Notes: a model not told the origin generated them from the sequence alone. Shown: positions 7,632 to 15,691, counted from the stretch's first letter. The stretch is 35,458 bases of DNA from Streptomyces sp. UNOC14_S4 (GCF_020740835.1 NZ_JAINFC010000013.1:1-35458), one strand, 5' to 3'. Made by a program: numbers and translations.

Positions 7632-8270
7632 TCAGCGCGCCTGCGACACCTGACGCCTCGCCAACACCTTGCCGTAGAGCACCAACGCCTCCGGCGGAAG
7701 CGACTCCCCCTCGGGCAGCGTCATGATCATCACTGCCTCCGGGGCCGTGAACCGCTCCGGAGCACAGTTGAGTTCGTCACGGAGGACGCCCAGAACAGCC
7801 TTCATGTCGTCCGCACCGCCCTCATGGCGACCCCAGCTCTCATCCCGGTCTTCCAAGAGAGGGCGCAGTCTGCGCCACGCCTCAATGCAGTCGTTCGACG
7901 TGCGCCCCCTGCGATGCAAGGGACGATCGTCATTCTCCCTGGCTTCGACGAGCACCTTCACGGCCGCCCCCTCGCCCGGCTCGAAGGCGGCCGGATTGTT
8001 TCCCCAGAGCCTCACAAGCCAATCGGCGATGTCGGTTCCCGTCGCCAACACACCCGTGCTGTCACGCCAGAGGATGCCCTTGGTGACCTTCTCAGGTCGG
8101 TAGGAATGCCCCAAGAGCTTCTCCAGGTCGCGCTCGAAGGCGAGCACGTGCCTCCCGCACAGCAGCCTTGCATGGTCCCTGCCGTTGATGCACACGGTGA
8201 ACGGGCGACCCTTTACCTGCGCACCGCATAGCCTTCCATCAGGCAGTTCGTACCTACAGGTCGCACTCAT
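7632..8270 (-). CDS. putative zinc-binding regulator of the element
   Basis: A 212-aa protein. The ATG at 8270 has AGGAG 8 nt upstream and is preferred over one at 8297. The N-terminus has a likely zinc site: Cys in ATCRYE, LCGAQ and FTVCING, then LLCGRH. A mixed charged helical body follows. A perfect 22-bp palindrome lies 39 bases upstream of the start, just downstream of a possible -10, which is a layout typical of autorepression. It is followed by its own terminator. No family is recognised; a DNA-binding role is inferred from the Cys cluster and the operator-like palindrome. Confidence 0.75.
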   Translation of the reverse strand: MSATCRYELPDGRLCGAQVKGRPFTVCINGRDHARLLCGRHVLAFERDLEKLLGHSYRPEKVTKGILWRDSTGVLATGTDIADWLVRLWGNNPAAFEPGEGAAVKVLVEARENDDRPLHRRGRTSNDCIEAWRRLRPLLEDRDESWGRHEGGADDMKAVLGVLRDELNCAPERFTAPEAVMIMTLPEGESLPPEALVLYGKVLARRQVSQAR

Positions 8271-8308
8271 CACCGGTCTCCTAGCAGTCGCCAACACACC
8301 TCACAGCT

Positions 8309-8330
8309 GGCTACAGGCATGCCTGTAGCC
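8309..8330. promoter_or_regulatory. perfect 22-bp palindrome, probable operator
   Basis: Each arm reads GGCTACAGGCA in from the edge; the two arms abut with no spacer. It is placed between the presumed transcription start and the start codon of the minus-strand gene 7632-8270. A related dyad with CTGTAGC and GCTACAG occurs at 13038-13057. Confidence 0.7.
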
Positions 8331-8345
8331 ATCCCCTCGCGGGTC

Positions 8346-8374
8346 ATATAAGCGACTTTAACAGTTGCTCATCA
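8346..8374 (-). promoter_or_regulatory. possible promoter for 7632-8270
   Basis: Minus-strand TTATAT (8346-8351) as -10 and TGATGA (8369-8374) as a weak -35, 17 bp apart. The palindrome at 8309-8330 would cover the region just downstream of the start of transcription. Confidence 0.35.
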
Positions 8375-8430
8375 GTTGCTACCCAGCCGCTCGCAATCCC
8401 CAGCCAGAGCCCCACCGACATCGGCGCCAG

Positions 8431-8724
8431 CTACGCAGCCTCCTGGAGGCGACCGTGGCCACCTCCGGACATGCGGCCGAGCAGGCGTCGTTCCCAGTCG
8501 ACGGGAACGATGTAGCGCACCTCGCCTGTATTGCGGTTGACCACGAAGGGCACCCCAGTCAGCTCACCGAACACAAAGAGGAGCTTGGCCGCCGCCGACT
8601 CTGCGCTCAGCTCTACACACCTTCCGCACTCGCCCCCCGGCCCGCCCTGCACCGCATGCAACTCGGCCGCGCCGTACCACGCCCCCGCGGCAGTTCCCCC
8701 ATCGGCTCCCGGCAGACACCACAT
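8431..8724 (-). CDS. small hypothetical protein divergent from the MmyB regulator
   Basis: A 97-aa protein starting at ATG 8724, preceded by AGAGGGGA. The frame extends upstream but the amino-acid texture becomes poor there. The recognisable part is a C-terminal alpha/beta segment (KLLFVFGELTGVPFVV, then GEVRYIVPVDWERR) after a Gly-rich, Cys-containing stretch (GGECGRCVEL). It faces the XRE/MmyB gene divergently, as small partners of such regulators often do. No function assigned. Confidence 0.6.
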   Translation of the reverse strand: MWCLPGADGGTAAGAWYGAAELHAVQGGPGGECGRCVELSAESAAAKLLFVFGELTGVPFVVNRNTGEVRYIVPVDWERRLLGRMSGGGHGRLQEAA

Positions 8725-9149
8725 CGCGTAATCCCCTCTACAACCCTGGAGCGGAGCAACCCCTCCAGGCCACAGCATCGAACCTTCGCATAAAAACGAC
8801 TGGACTAGCGGGTATCCATACGTCCCCCGACCCGCGAGATCGCAGCCTAAGGCAAACCGTCCGGAGTGTCTGCTTAACGGAGAGTCAACACCCCCGACGG
8901 GCGCACCCCTCTGGCGTAGGTCACAGCGAGAAACAAGAGAAGAAATGTCCATCAATACGCCCCATGTACCGACCTCAGAGTTCACCCCTCCGGACACAAC
9001 ATCCACCCCCGGACACTCAAAAGGAGTTGACGGCTACATGGAGTGACAGTCAACTACTTGGCAGCACCACTCGATTTTTGAATGCAAAATTGTTCGACCG
9101 CGACGACTTCCCAAAATGGAGCCCGTCTGCTATGAGAGGGGATGCTTCA
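8725..9149. other. divergent intergenic region
   Basis: 425 bases between the minus-strand small gene and the plus-strand regulator. A frame upstream of the regulator start stays open to 8964 but has no ribosome binding site and a composition unlike the protein. An AT-rich stretch at 9070-9120 and a TTGGCA at 9058 may hold the regulator's promoter, but I cannot place a convincing -10. Confidence 0.4.
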
Positions 9150-10016
9150 ATGGACAAGAGAAAACTGCTGGGAGACCTCCTCCGCGAGCGGCGCTCACGC
9201 ATCAGCCCTGACAACCTCGGCCTAGAGCGCACGCCCGTCCAAGGCCGCCGCGCCCAGGGGATCACACAGGCCGAGATCGACCAGCTGCTGTACCACTCCA
9301 AAGGCACCTACCACCGCCTAGAAAACGGCCGCATGCCCAACCCGTCAATCGACCTGCTGGCAGGCGTCGCCCGCCTCCTACGCCTCACCGAGGTCGAATG
9401 GGCCGCCCTGTGCCGCTACGCCGCAGACCGCCACCCCCCCTTCCCTATACGCCCCAATTCGGGGCGAGAAGTACCCGCGGACTGGGCGGACCTCATCGCC
9501 AGCGTCCCCTACCCAGCCTGGGTCCACGACCAGTCCTGGAACGTCTTGACCTACAACGACGCCTGGGCCGCCGTACACCCGGGCGGGAAGCCCCCGGCCA
9601 ATCACATGAGGTGGATACTCCTGGAGGAAGAGGCACAGAGGGTGCTCATCGGTTGGAAAGAGTACTGGGCTCCCCCGGTGCTCACCGAGCTACGCATGGC
9701 CGTAGAAGGCACCACAAGAGACGAGACACTCCTCCAGATCGAACGTGAAGTGCGCGCAGACCCCGTCATCGGCCCCATCCACGCCGCCCTCCCCCACGCC
9801 TACACCTCCACCAACGGAGACCATCGGCCCCTGCACCACCACCAACTCGGAGACGTCTGGGTCACGCTGCTCGCCTCAGAGATCACCGAGTCCCCCGGCG
9901 CTCGTGCCATGTTCCTCCGAGTGCACAAACACCCGCCTCGGGACCAGCGGCCCATGCTGCGAGCTCAACCCCACACAGCCGCCACTGCCAAAATCGAGCA
10001 ACCTGACATAAATTGA
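9150..10016 (+). CDS. XRE-family regulator with MmyB-like ligand domain
   Basis: A 288-aa transcription factor. The ATG at 9150 has GAGAGGGG upstream. Residues ~1-90 form the XRE helix-turn-helix: GITQAEIDQLLYHSKGTYHR as the recognition region, then RLENGRMPNPSIDLLAGVAR. Residues ~105-270 match the MmyB-type PAS-like ligand-binding domain, starting PYPAWVHDQSWNVLTYNDAW. MmyB-type regulators in actinomycetes commonly control neighbouring enzymes and bind small, often lipid-like, ligands. It is 42 bases upstream of the type III PKS in the same direction, so it probably regulates or is co-transcribed with it. Confidence 0.93.
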   Translation: MDKRKLLGDLLRERRSRISPDNLGLERTPVQGRRAQGITQAEIDQLLYHSKGTYHRLENGRMPNPSIDLLAGVARLLRLTEVEWAALCRYAADRHPPFPIRPNSGREVPADWADLIASVPYPAWVHDQSWNVLTYNDAWAAVHPGGKPPANHMRWILLEEEAQRVLIGWKEYWAPPVLTELRMAVEGTTRDETLLQIEREVRADPVIGPIHAALPHAYTSTNGDHRPLHHHQLGDVWVTLLASEITESPGARAMFLRVHKHPPRDQRPMLRAQPHTAATAKIEQPDIN

Positions 10017-10058
10017 CCTCGCCTTTACCTTTAATCACCACGCACCCACGGAACGTCA

Positions 10059-11114
10059 ATGACTCCCACATACATATCCCGCCCCACCATCGCCCTAGCC
10101 CCGCACCGCGTCACCACAGACGCCATCGTCGACGACATACGCGCCCACCACCCTGAGCACGACCGGATAAAAAGCATCCCGCGCCACCTCAGCAACACCA
10201 CCGTGCAGTCGCGCCCACTCAGCCACCCGCTCGACTCCCCCTACACCACAGGCACAGCCCCCGGCCCCGAGCGCACCACCCAGGCCCTCGCCGACGCCGT
10301 CGACATGGGCGTCACCGCCGCCCGGCAGACCCTTGCCGCACACGACCTCAACCCTCGCGAGATCGACGCCCTCATCACCTCAAACTCGGTCTCAGGAGGC
10401 ATACTCCCGGGCCTGGACGTCGCGCTCGTCAACGAGCTTGGGCTCCGCCCAGACATACGGCGTGTGCCCCTGACCACCTACGCCTGTGCAGGCGGCGTCG
10501 AGACCTTCATCCAAGCCCACGACCACCTCGCAGCACGTCCTCACGCCAAAATTCTCATCGTCATCAGCGAGCCGCTCACGACAACCTTCCGCCGCAAAAA
10601 CCCCGAAATCCAGTCCCTCATCTTCAGCGGCCTCTTCGGCGACAGCGCGGGAGCCTGCCTGGTCACCAGCCAGCCCCTCGGCCCATCCCTGCGCATCGAC
10701 GACACCTGGGAGTACCTCCTCCCTGGCTCCACCCGCGACTACTACCTGGAGAACGATCTGCACGGACCCTTCTTCGACTCGGACGAGGGATCCCTCACCT
10801 CCGTGCAGCGCAGCCTCCCCGCTCTCCGAGAGTGGGTAGGCGACTGGCAACCCGACGCTTCGGTCCTGCACACCGGCGGTCCCCGCATCATCGAGACTGT
10901 CAGCCACGCCCTGGGCCTCGACGACAAGGCGGCCCGGCACTCCTACGCCAGCCTGGAGGAGTTCGGCAACTTGGGCGGGATCTCCGTCCTCGACGTTTTG
11001 TCCCGCACACACACCGAACCGCCCAACGACGGTGACAGTGTCGCCGTCGTTGGCTTCGGCCCCGGCTTCACGATCAATGCCTGCAAGGGACGGTGGTGCG
11101 CGGCTTCTTATTGA
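10059..11114 (+). CDS. type III polyketide synthase (chalcone synthase superfamily)
   Basis: A complete 351-aa homodimeric ketosynthase that would condense malonyl-CoA with an acyl-CoA starter. The Cys-His-Asn triad is intact: Cys143 in TTYACAGGVETF, His271 in VLHTGGPRIIET, and Asn304 in LEEFGNLGG. The family hallmark GFGPGFT is at ~332-338 and FGDSAGAC at ~193-200. This set separates it from FabH-type KAS III, which lacks GFGPG. The product cannot be read from sequence. No tailoring enzyme adjoins it. Codon use is GC-rich compared with the right arm, which suggests cargo. The next element is a terminator at 11243. Confidence 0.9.
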   Translation: MTPTYISRPTIALAPHRVTTDAIVDDIRAHHPEHDRIKSIPRHLSNTTVQSRPLSHPLDSPYTTGTAPGPERTTQALADAVDMGVTAARQTLAAHDLNPREIDALITSNSVSGGILPGLDVALVNELGLRPDIRRVPLTTYACAGGVETFIQAHDHLAARPHAKILIVISEPLTTTFRRKNPEIQSLIFSGLFGDSAGACLVTSQPLGPSLRIDDTWEYLLPGSTRDYYLENDLHGPFFDSDEGSLTSVQRSLPALREWVGDWQPDASVLHTGGPRIIETVSHALGLDDKAARHSYASLEEFGNLGGISVLDVLSRTHTEPPNDGDSVAVVGFGPGFTINACKGRWCAASY

Positions 11115-11520
11115 GCCGGAACTGTGAGGTTGCCAACCGGTAATCTGCTGACCTGCGAAGATGCCCAGTACGGCAGGTAGCTGAACCATTCCGTCTCAAT
11201 AAAAGCTGACCCGCAGCAGGGGCCTCTGCCCTGCCGTCCCGAAGCCCCCAGGTGCTGGCAGCAACCTGGGGGCTCTCCATCCCCAACAACCCTTCCAGCT
11301 CTCCGAGCGGGAACCTCAGTCCTTGGGGATCTCCGGAGCTGGGTGACAGCAGTCACGGCAGTGGGTCTGTCCCGATGGCACGCGGAATACACGCCGTGAG
11401 GATCTCCGGATGCCTACCAGCTCCCCGGCTCCGCGCGACGCTCGGCGCGCTCGGCCCGCTTCTTCCGCAGCCACCGAGACTGGCTTGTTCCCTCGGGGCG
11501 CTCCCGCTCCCACTGCACTT
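11115..11520. other. gene-poor spacer after the PKS
   Basis: Holds the 11243-11274 terminator. A minus-strand frame ending at 11316 reads a short Cys/His pattern (THCRDCCHP) but has no start with a ribosome binding site and no supported length; it may be a gene remnant. Confidence 0.35.
11243..11274 (+). terminator. terminator downstream of the PKS
   Basis: Perfect 11-bp stem AGCCCCCAGGT/ACCTGGGGGCT with a 10-nt loop, 129 bases past the PKS stop. The T-run is poor. Confidence 0.65.
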
Positions 11521-11632
11521 CCTAGTGTCGCGTGATGCTGTCGGCGTCACCGCCCAGGCTCTCAACACCGCTGGTCAGGCGGCTCTTGGGGGTACGAGCC
11601 GAAGTACATGAACAGCATCACGAGACACTAGG
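11521..11632. mobile_element. 112-bp MITE-like element with 21-bp terminal inverted repeats
   Basis: The ends CCTAGTGTCGCGTGATGCTGT (left) and the reverse complement of the right end agree at 20 of 21 positions. The interior of about 70 bases encodes nothing. CTAG at each tip could be the duplicated target of an IS5-type transposase, which would make this a non-autonomous derivative. The right tip supplies the stop codon of a truncated minus-strand frame, consistent with an insertion into a gene. Confidence 0.65.
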
Positions 11633-11849
11633 CGGCGTCCGCGGCTTGGCACCCGGCTTGCTCGGTGGCGATCCGCGCGTAATCCAGTGCCAGCGCCACC
11701 GTCACCAGGACGGCGCTGGCCAGCCTCGGGTCAGCCAGGTCGGAGGCCGCAGCATTGAAAGCAGTGGGAAAAGAGATGGGTGCGGATCCGCTGAAGGGAA
11801 GTTGCTGAGCTGGGGGGATGCGGGGGGCTATGCGCGAGGCTGCCCGTCT
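11628..11849 (-). pseudogene. truncated gene fragment abutting the MITE
   Basis: A minus-strand frame with good coding texture (for example ASDLADPRLASAVLVTVALA) and GC-rich third positions, but no start codon after the stop at 11850. It ends on a TAG formed by the MITE tip. It looks like an internal or C-terminal piece of a lost gene. The family is not recognised. Confidence 0.35.
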
Positions 11850-11892
11850 CTACCCCACACCCGACCAGCAGGACTACGAACTCACCGCTTGA

Positions 11893-12138
11893 TCACGAGC
11901 CTGCTGCGGCAGCGATGACCGCCAGACAGTCGACACACCACCCATGCGAGTGGTCCAGATCAAGCGGCACATCGCACATCGGCGACGGCAGCACGATGCC
12001 GTACTCGCTGCTGCACGCGATGGCATGGAAAACGCAGTCGCCCACACACTCGTCACACTCGTCGTCCACGGCAGGCAGGTGCAAGATCACCCTGTCCGGC
12101 CCACCGAATTCACTCACCCGTTCCGACACTGCGAGCAT
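11893..12138 (-). CDS. small Cys-rich, probably zinc-binding protein
   Basis: An 81-aa protein with AGGAGGAGGG just upstream of its ATG, the strongest ribosome binding site in this gene-poor region. It has two CxxC-type clusters: DECDECVGDC in the middle and HGWCVDCLAV near the end, plus a further Cys in SPMCDV, so one or two metal sites are likely. A longer frame upstream of this start exists but lacks support. Function unknown; small zinc-ribbon proteins are common in actinobacterial plasmids and phages. Confidence 0.7.
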   Translation of the reverse strand: MLAVSERVSEFGGPDRVILHLPAVDDECDECVGDCVFHAIACSSEYGIVLPSPMCDVPLDLDHSHGWCVDCLAVIAAAAGS

Positions 12139-12581
12139 GACCCTCCTCCTCGGGGTGGAACACTTTCGCCACCAGTTTGCCCACAAGTCGCCAATGTTGG
12201 CCATCACTTCAGGAGGACCGCACCCAACTCCGGTGGCCCGCAGAACCTGAGCATCAGAGGCGGAATCTGATCCCCCATCAGACTGATGGCTCATCACATG
12301 ATGAACCAACGCGCACGCCGAGCCATATCGACCCCCAATCAGCCCCCTTAGCGGACGTCGCGTTGAGTAACATCGCCCATTCCGGCTGATACTGCCCTGC
12401 CAGCCAGGCCCCGCGCCGAGAGTGACACCAGGGGGTGCCTTTCACAAGCGCACATTTAAGGGTGGGGGGTGTCACTTTGGGTGACAACTCGCGGGAGAGT
12501 GGCACACATCACGCGCCGCCGCGCCGCTGGCACGCATTTCAGAATGTCCACGAATGCCACGTGTGCCAGGTATCGCATATA

Positions 12582-12597
12582 CCAAACACGCGTTTGG
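12582..12597. repeat. 16-bp dyad
   Basis: CCAAACACGCGTTTGG has 6-bp perfect arms around a 4-nt centre. No adjacent gene defines its role. Confidence 0.4.
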
Positions 12598-12672
12598 ACA
12601 AAGCTCCCGCCGACGCGAGAGAAGAAAGCTCGCTGCTGTCAAGGGGTGAGCGCTGCGCGTCGCACAGACTGT

Positions 12673-12752
12673 TGATTGTCAATCAGCAGGGCGTCACGGA
12701 AAAAGTCACGGAAAGTACAGGCGAAAGGTGAGCGGCAAAAGGTGCAAAAGGT
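12673..12752. repeat. iteron-like cluster of short repeats
   Basis: Within 80 bases: the dyad TGATTG-T-CAATCA (12673-12685), two copies of GTCACGGAAA (12693 and 12705, 12-bp period), and two tandem GCAAAAGGT (12735 and 12744) preceded by GCGAAAGGT (12721). Such density resembles replication iterons or partition sites, but no initiator gene adjoins. Confidence 0.45.
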
Positions 12753-13037
12753 CGCTCGCAGCTTCCTGATACTGCGTCAGATTTCGGGGCACCTCGTGGG
12801 GCCACACCCTGACTAACGAACCGTCAGACACCACGGGGAGTTGCTACACACGCAGCGTAGGTAACAGGGAGCATGGGCAGGCACGGCGCGGGGGTGCCTC
12901 AGTGTCTCTCTCTGCCTATATGGGAGTAGGGGTGTGGGCACTCCCCCGTTGCCCCCGAAAAACCTTTCAAGGGCACGCAGCGTAGCCACGGCGGGGAGTC
13001 ATTGAAGCACGTACCGAGGTAGACCAATCACGGTGAG

Positions 13038-13057
13038 CTGTAGCGACACGGCTACAG
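13038..13057. promoter_or_regulatory. dyad related to the 8309 operator
   Basis: CTGTAGC and GCTACAG in inverted orientation with a 6-nt spacer, followed by CATGC. The half-sites are the same words as in the 22-bp palindrome at 8309, which suggests a second site for the same regulator. Confidence 0.5.
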
Positions 13058-13076
13058 CATGCAATGGCAGCAAAAC

Positions 13077-13112
13077 CTGACAGAGCATCAGACAGAAGCT
13101 GACAGGGCATCA
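13077..13112. repeat. direct repeat with 22-bp period
   Basis: CTGACAGAGCATCA (13077-13090) and CTGACAGGGCATCA (13099-13112) differ at one base. The 22-bp period would put both on the same DNA face, as expected for protein binding sites. Confidence 0.5.
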
Positions 13113-13510
13113 CCTCTCCCCCGCATCGCAGCGCCGCGCAGTCACCACGACACCCCCATGAGTGGCAGGCCACGTAGGGGCATACAGCCACCCAACCCCC
13201 AACCGTCGGGGCATCGCTGGGCGCCACGGCCGGAGGGGGTTCACGGGGGCGCACACGGGCCCATAGCGCTCGCTGGCGAACCGGGGTGACGGGCGCGCCC
13301 ACGCGCACCGCCTCACCGCCCCCACAGGCCACACTGCCGCAGCACTCGACCGGGCCGACGCTGGCAAGCCTTTGCCTAGCTGTGACCCCGGGGAGCAACT
13401 CGTGCCCGAGACATCACGCGAGCGCTCGTGGTCGCCTCAGGGGGCGCCCGGGGAGCCGTCGACGCTCCCCTACTGCTGGGCATCGTCGCTGATCACAGCC
13501 CAGTTTGTTC

Positions 13511-13547
13511 ACTCGTATTGCCAATCCAGGTGTCATAGCCCTAGATT
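13511..13547 (+). promoter_or_regulatory. promoter P1 overlapping an operator dyad
   Basis: TTGCCA (13518-13523) and TAGATT (13542-13547) are 18 bp apart. The -35 lies inside ACTCGTATT-GCC-AATCCAGGT, a degenerate copy of the perfect dyad at 13680. The predicted start of transcription falls on the A of the ATG at 13554. Confidence 0.55.
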
Positions 13548-13553
13548 GTGGTC

Positions 13554-13712
13554 ATGCCGAACGGCACGGAGCGCAAGCAACCGACCGGGAAGCACGGGAA
13601 GTGCAGGGCAAGGCACCGAAGTAGGGCGCGCGAAGCACCCGAAGGAGTCAAGCCATCAACTTCCCGAAGCGGAAAACTCACTCGTATTGCTAATACGAGT
13701 GAGACAGGCTAG
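13554..13712 (+). CDS. probable leaderless gene for a 52-aa basic peptide
   Basis: The ATG lies 6 nt beyond the -10 TAGATT, so the transcript would start on the start codon; leaderless mRNAs are common in Streptomyces. The peptide is very basic at the N-terminus (TERKQPTGKHGKCRARHRSR) and ends at a TAG inside the -10 of promoter P2. It may bind nucleic acid. The coding call depends on P1 being real, as there is no ribosome binding site. Confidence 0.4.
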   Translation: MPNGTERKQPTGKHGKCRARHRSRAREAPEGVKPSTSRSGKLTRIANTSETG

Positions 13713-13715
13713 AGT
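13680..13715 (+). promoter_or_regulatory. promoter P2 with a perfect operator dyad
   Basis: Arms ACTCGTATT and AATACGAGT are perfectly complementary around GCT (13680-13700). TTGCTA (13687-13692) and TAGAGT (13710-13715) form a promoter with the ideal 17-bp spacer, with the dyad covering the -35. A dimeric repressor bound here would block RNA polymerase. No start codon lies at the expected transcription start, so P2 may drive a leader RNA. Confidence 0.65.
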
Positions 13716-13933
13716 CGAACCACACCGACCGGGAACGGCGGGACTGGCCATCACGGCAGGCTCACCGGGAATGGGTGGTGCGGCACAGAGGAGAGACACG
13801 CGGGCAACGACGACTCGCGATAGCGCCTCGGAACACGTCCGTGAGCGCATGAACCTGGAAGGAGTGCGCTGCAATTCGAGGGCGCATGATTTCCGCCCGG
13901 GAGTTCTCGCCCCGGTTACAAAGCTCTGCCGTG

Positions 13934-13994
13934 ACGCTGTGAAGCGTTCACATGTGGGGCGCGCGCACCTTAAGTACGAACGCTGTGAAGCGTT
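13934..13994. repeat. 15-bp direct repeat, 46-bp period
   Basis: ACGCTGTGAAGCGTT occurs identically at 13934-13948 and 13980-13994. The first copy is embedded in the dyad TGTGAAGCGTTCACA (13938-13952). Confidence 0.5.
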
Positions 13995-14510
13995 ACGCAA
14001 CTGGGGAAACCAATGGAGGTATGCGCGAATAGAAAATGCTGATCCGTGCGGCGTTAGTTCTGTGACGTCAAGCGGGAAAGCGGACACCGAACACTGTATG
14101 TCCATGCGTGTTGTAGTCGCGTGGGACAGTCGCTAGGTGGTGCGCGTAAAGGAGGGAACTCCAGCGCGTTTTGCCTCTTGCCCGATACTGAACCCGTATG
14201 GGTGTTATCAGAACCGTTCTCGCACCACGAAGAGGATGGCGACGGATTAGCTAGGCGACAAGTTCAAGGGGCGCAGTGTGTCTAGCAAGCAGACTGTACC
14301 TAACCGCCGGGACGGATGACGAATCGGCGAACTTTTGCCTATGGCGCGCGTCATGCGCCGTTGAGCGGCAGTCTCCGGAGTGCGCGCGGAAACCGATGGG
14401 TTTCTACGCACTGCTTGGATTCCCAGGCTCTCACAGCATGGCGCGCGCCGTAAGGTCTCTCACATTGACCATAGGCGCCAAATACCAACGGCACCCACGA
14501 TCAGAAAGGG

Positions 14511-14518
14511 GGTACGAC
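14511..14518 (+). repeat. GGTACGAC motif, at a start codon
   Basis: First copy of the recurring 8-bp motif, between the ribosome binding site AGAAAGGG and the ATG at 14520. Confidence 0.5.
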
Positions 14519-14519
14519 G

Positions 14520-15167
14520 ATGTCGAGAAAGCCGTTATTCGCGGGTCTTTCTACCGATGATCCTAAGTCGTCGGAGATCTATAGCGAGACGTTTAAGCAG
14601 CAACAGCGGCAGGAAAGCGCGAATGCGCACTTGAAAACTCCGTTGACTCCGCCGTCGCACCGTCCGCGCCATACTGCCGACGCGGGAGGGCCGGAGCAAG
14701 TATTCATTCCCTTGGTGACTACGCGCTCCAGCAAGTACGGCATTCGCGAGTCCACAGGTACACCCTCCGTTCCCGCAGGTCTCCGCAAGAGCGACAGCGA
14801 GTCCACGCCGTCACGTCTCAAGGCACGCGCACGTAAGCGGCGTGCGGGGGACAAGGCGCGCTACAAGGATGCCGAAAAGATCATTTACAACGGTCATTTT
14901 GGCATGACGGCTCGGAGGTCCATGACGCGCGAGGAACATGCAGACTTGGCGGCTCGTTCCCTCGCACAGGCCGTTGTCACGCAGATATCCCGCGAGAATG
15001 AGCGGGTTAAGAATGCCGCATGTCACCGCGCAGAAGCGAAGCGACGTCTCAATGACGCGATAGGCCGTGAACGGGATGCGCTCGCACGTGGTGACAAGAA
15101 CGCCGCAGAAATGGCGCGTGCTGATGTTCGCAGATTCCGTAAGGAAAGTCAGTACAGGGAGGTGTAA
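14520..15167 (+). CDS. basic hypothetical protein, first gene of the right arm
   Basis: A 215-aa protein with AGAAAGGG upstream of the ATG. The N-terminal ~90 residues are Ser/Thr/Pro-rich and look disordered. The middle is strongly basic (RLKARARKRRAGDKARYKD) and the C-terminal ~80 residues form charged helices with coiled-coil character (HRAEAKRRLNDAIGRERDAL). This suggests a nucleic-acid- or virion-associated protein. It is followed 2 nt later by the next gene. No family recognised. Confidence 0.72.
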   Translation: MSRKPLFAGLSTDDPKSSEIYSETFKQQQRQESANAHLKTPLTPPSHRPRHTADAGGPEQVFIPLVTTRSSKYGIRESTGTPSVPAGLRKSDSESTPSRLKARARKRRAGDKARYKDAEKIIYNGHFGMTARRSMTREEHADLAARSLAQAVVTQISRENERVKNAACHRAEAKRRLNDAIGRERDALARGDKNAAEMARADVRRFRKESQYREV

Positions 15168-15169
15168 GA

Positions 15170-15661
15170 GTGGCATTATCCAAGGCTCAAGAGCTTGCCA
15201 TCGCTCAGGTGCGGGGAGAACAGCGTCACGCTGGGCGTAAGGCTTTGCGTGCGATTTCGGAAAAGAATGTTGCGGAAAAGCGAGCGCGTCTGGCCCGGGA
15301 GGGCAAGGCGCGCCGTGCGGCCGAACTCCGGAGGCATGCGCCTGCTGTCCTCGGGGAGCGTGTGACGTCGGTCGAGGCCCCGGTGACGTTCAAGACGGGT
15401 CCGCGCAATCCGCGCCGCGTGGTGCGCGAGGTGCCCTCGGTTGTACTGGCAGATGTCAAGGTGTCTGCCCCGGTGCCGACGACCGTGACAGCAGCGGAGA
15501 TCCCGGCGGAACTCCGGAAACACGTCGGTCGGCTCAAGGAACGTGGGGAGCTGAAGAACTGGGCGGAGATCGGCCAGTTCTCGTGCAGTGGGGGACAGTG
15601 CATGGCATACGTCCGGCTACGCGGGGCTTCACCCCGTTACGGAGTCGTGCATACACACTGA
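15170..15661 (+). CDS. basic hypothetical protein with conserved-looking C-terminus
   Basis: A 163-aa product from a GTG with AGGGAGG upstream, 2 nt after the previous stop. The N-terminal ~65 residues form a basic helix (EKNVAEKRARLAREGKARR). The C-terminal ~50 residues are compact (LKNWAEIGQFSCSGGQCMAY), with a CxxxxC pair that could be a metal or disulfide site. It is coupled to 14520-15167 and ends the unit before a terminator. Function unknown. Confidence 0.72.
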   Translation: MALSKAQELAIAQVRGEQRHAGRKALRAISEKNVAEKRARLAREGKARRAAELRRHAPAVLGERVTSVEAPVTFKTGPRNPRRVVREVPSVVLADVKVSAPVPTTVTAAEIPAELRKHVGRLKERGELKNWAEIGQFSCSGGQCMAYVRLRGASPRYGVVHTH

Positions 15662-15691
15662 GCTAATGCGAGAAAATCCGGTGGGAGATGC

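Larger units (their letters stand above)
12139..13037. other. non-coding repeat-rich region, candidate control or origin region
   Basis: I see no frame with both a ribosome binding site and natural amino-acid texture. The region carries GTCAC/GTGAC dyads near 12470, repeated GGCAC/GTGCC words at 12500-12570, the palindrome at 12582 and the repeat cluster at 12673-12752. Confidence 0.45.
13716..14519. other. leader or regulatory stretch without a supported gene
   Basis: Frames are open on both strands but lack ribosome binding sites and natural texture. The stretch lies between P2 and the first right-arm gene and contains the direct repeat at 13934/13980. Confidence 0.4.

Noticed and set aside
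13077..13112. CRISPR array
   Set aside because: Two short repeats with 8-nt spacing only; no array and no cas gene.
12967..13398. 143-codon minus-strand frame
   Set aside because: No start support and it runs over the 13038 dyad and 13077 repeats.
13372..14136. 254-codon plus-strand frame through the control region
   Set aside because: No ribosome binding site, unnatural Ser/Arg/Cys-rich text, and it crosses both promoters and the repeats.
14276..14560. 94-codon frame before 14520
   Set aside because: It overlaps the start region of 14520, lacks a ribosome binding site and shows no protein-like pattern.
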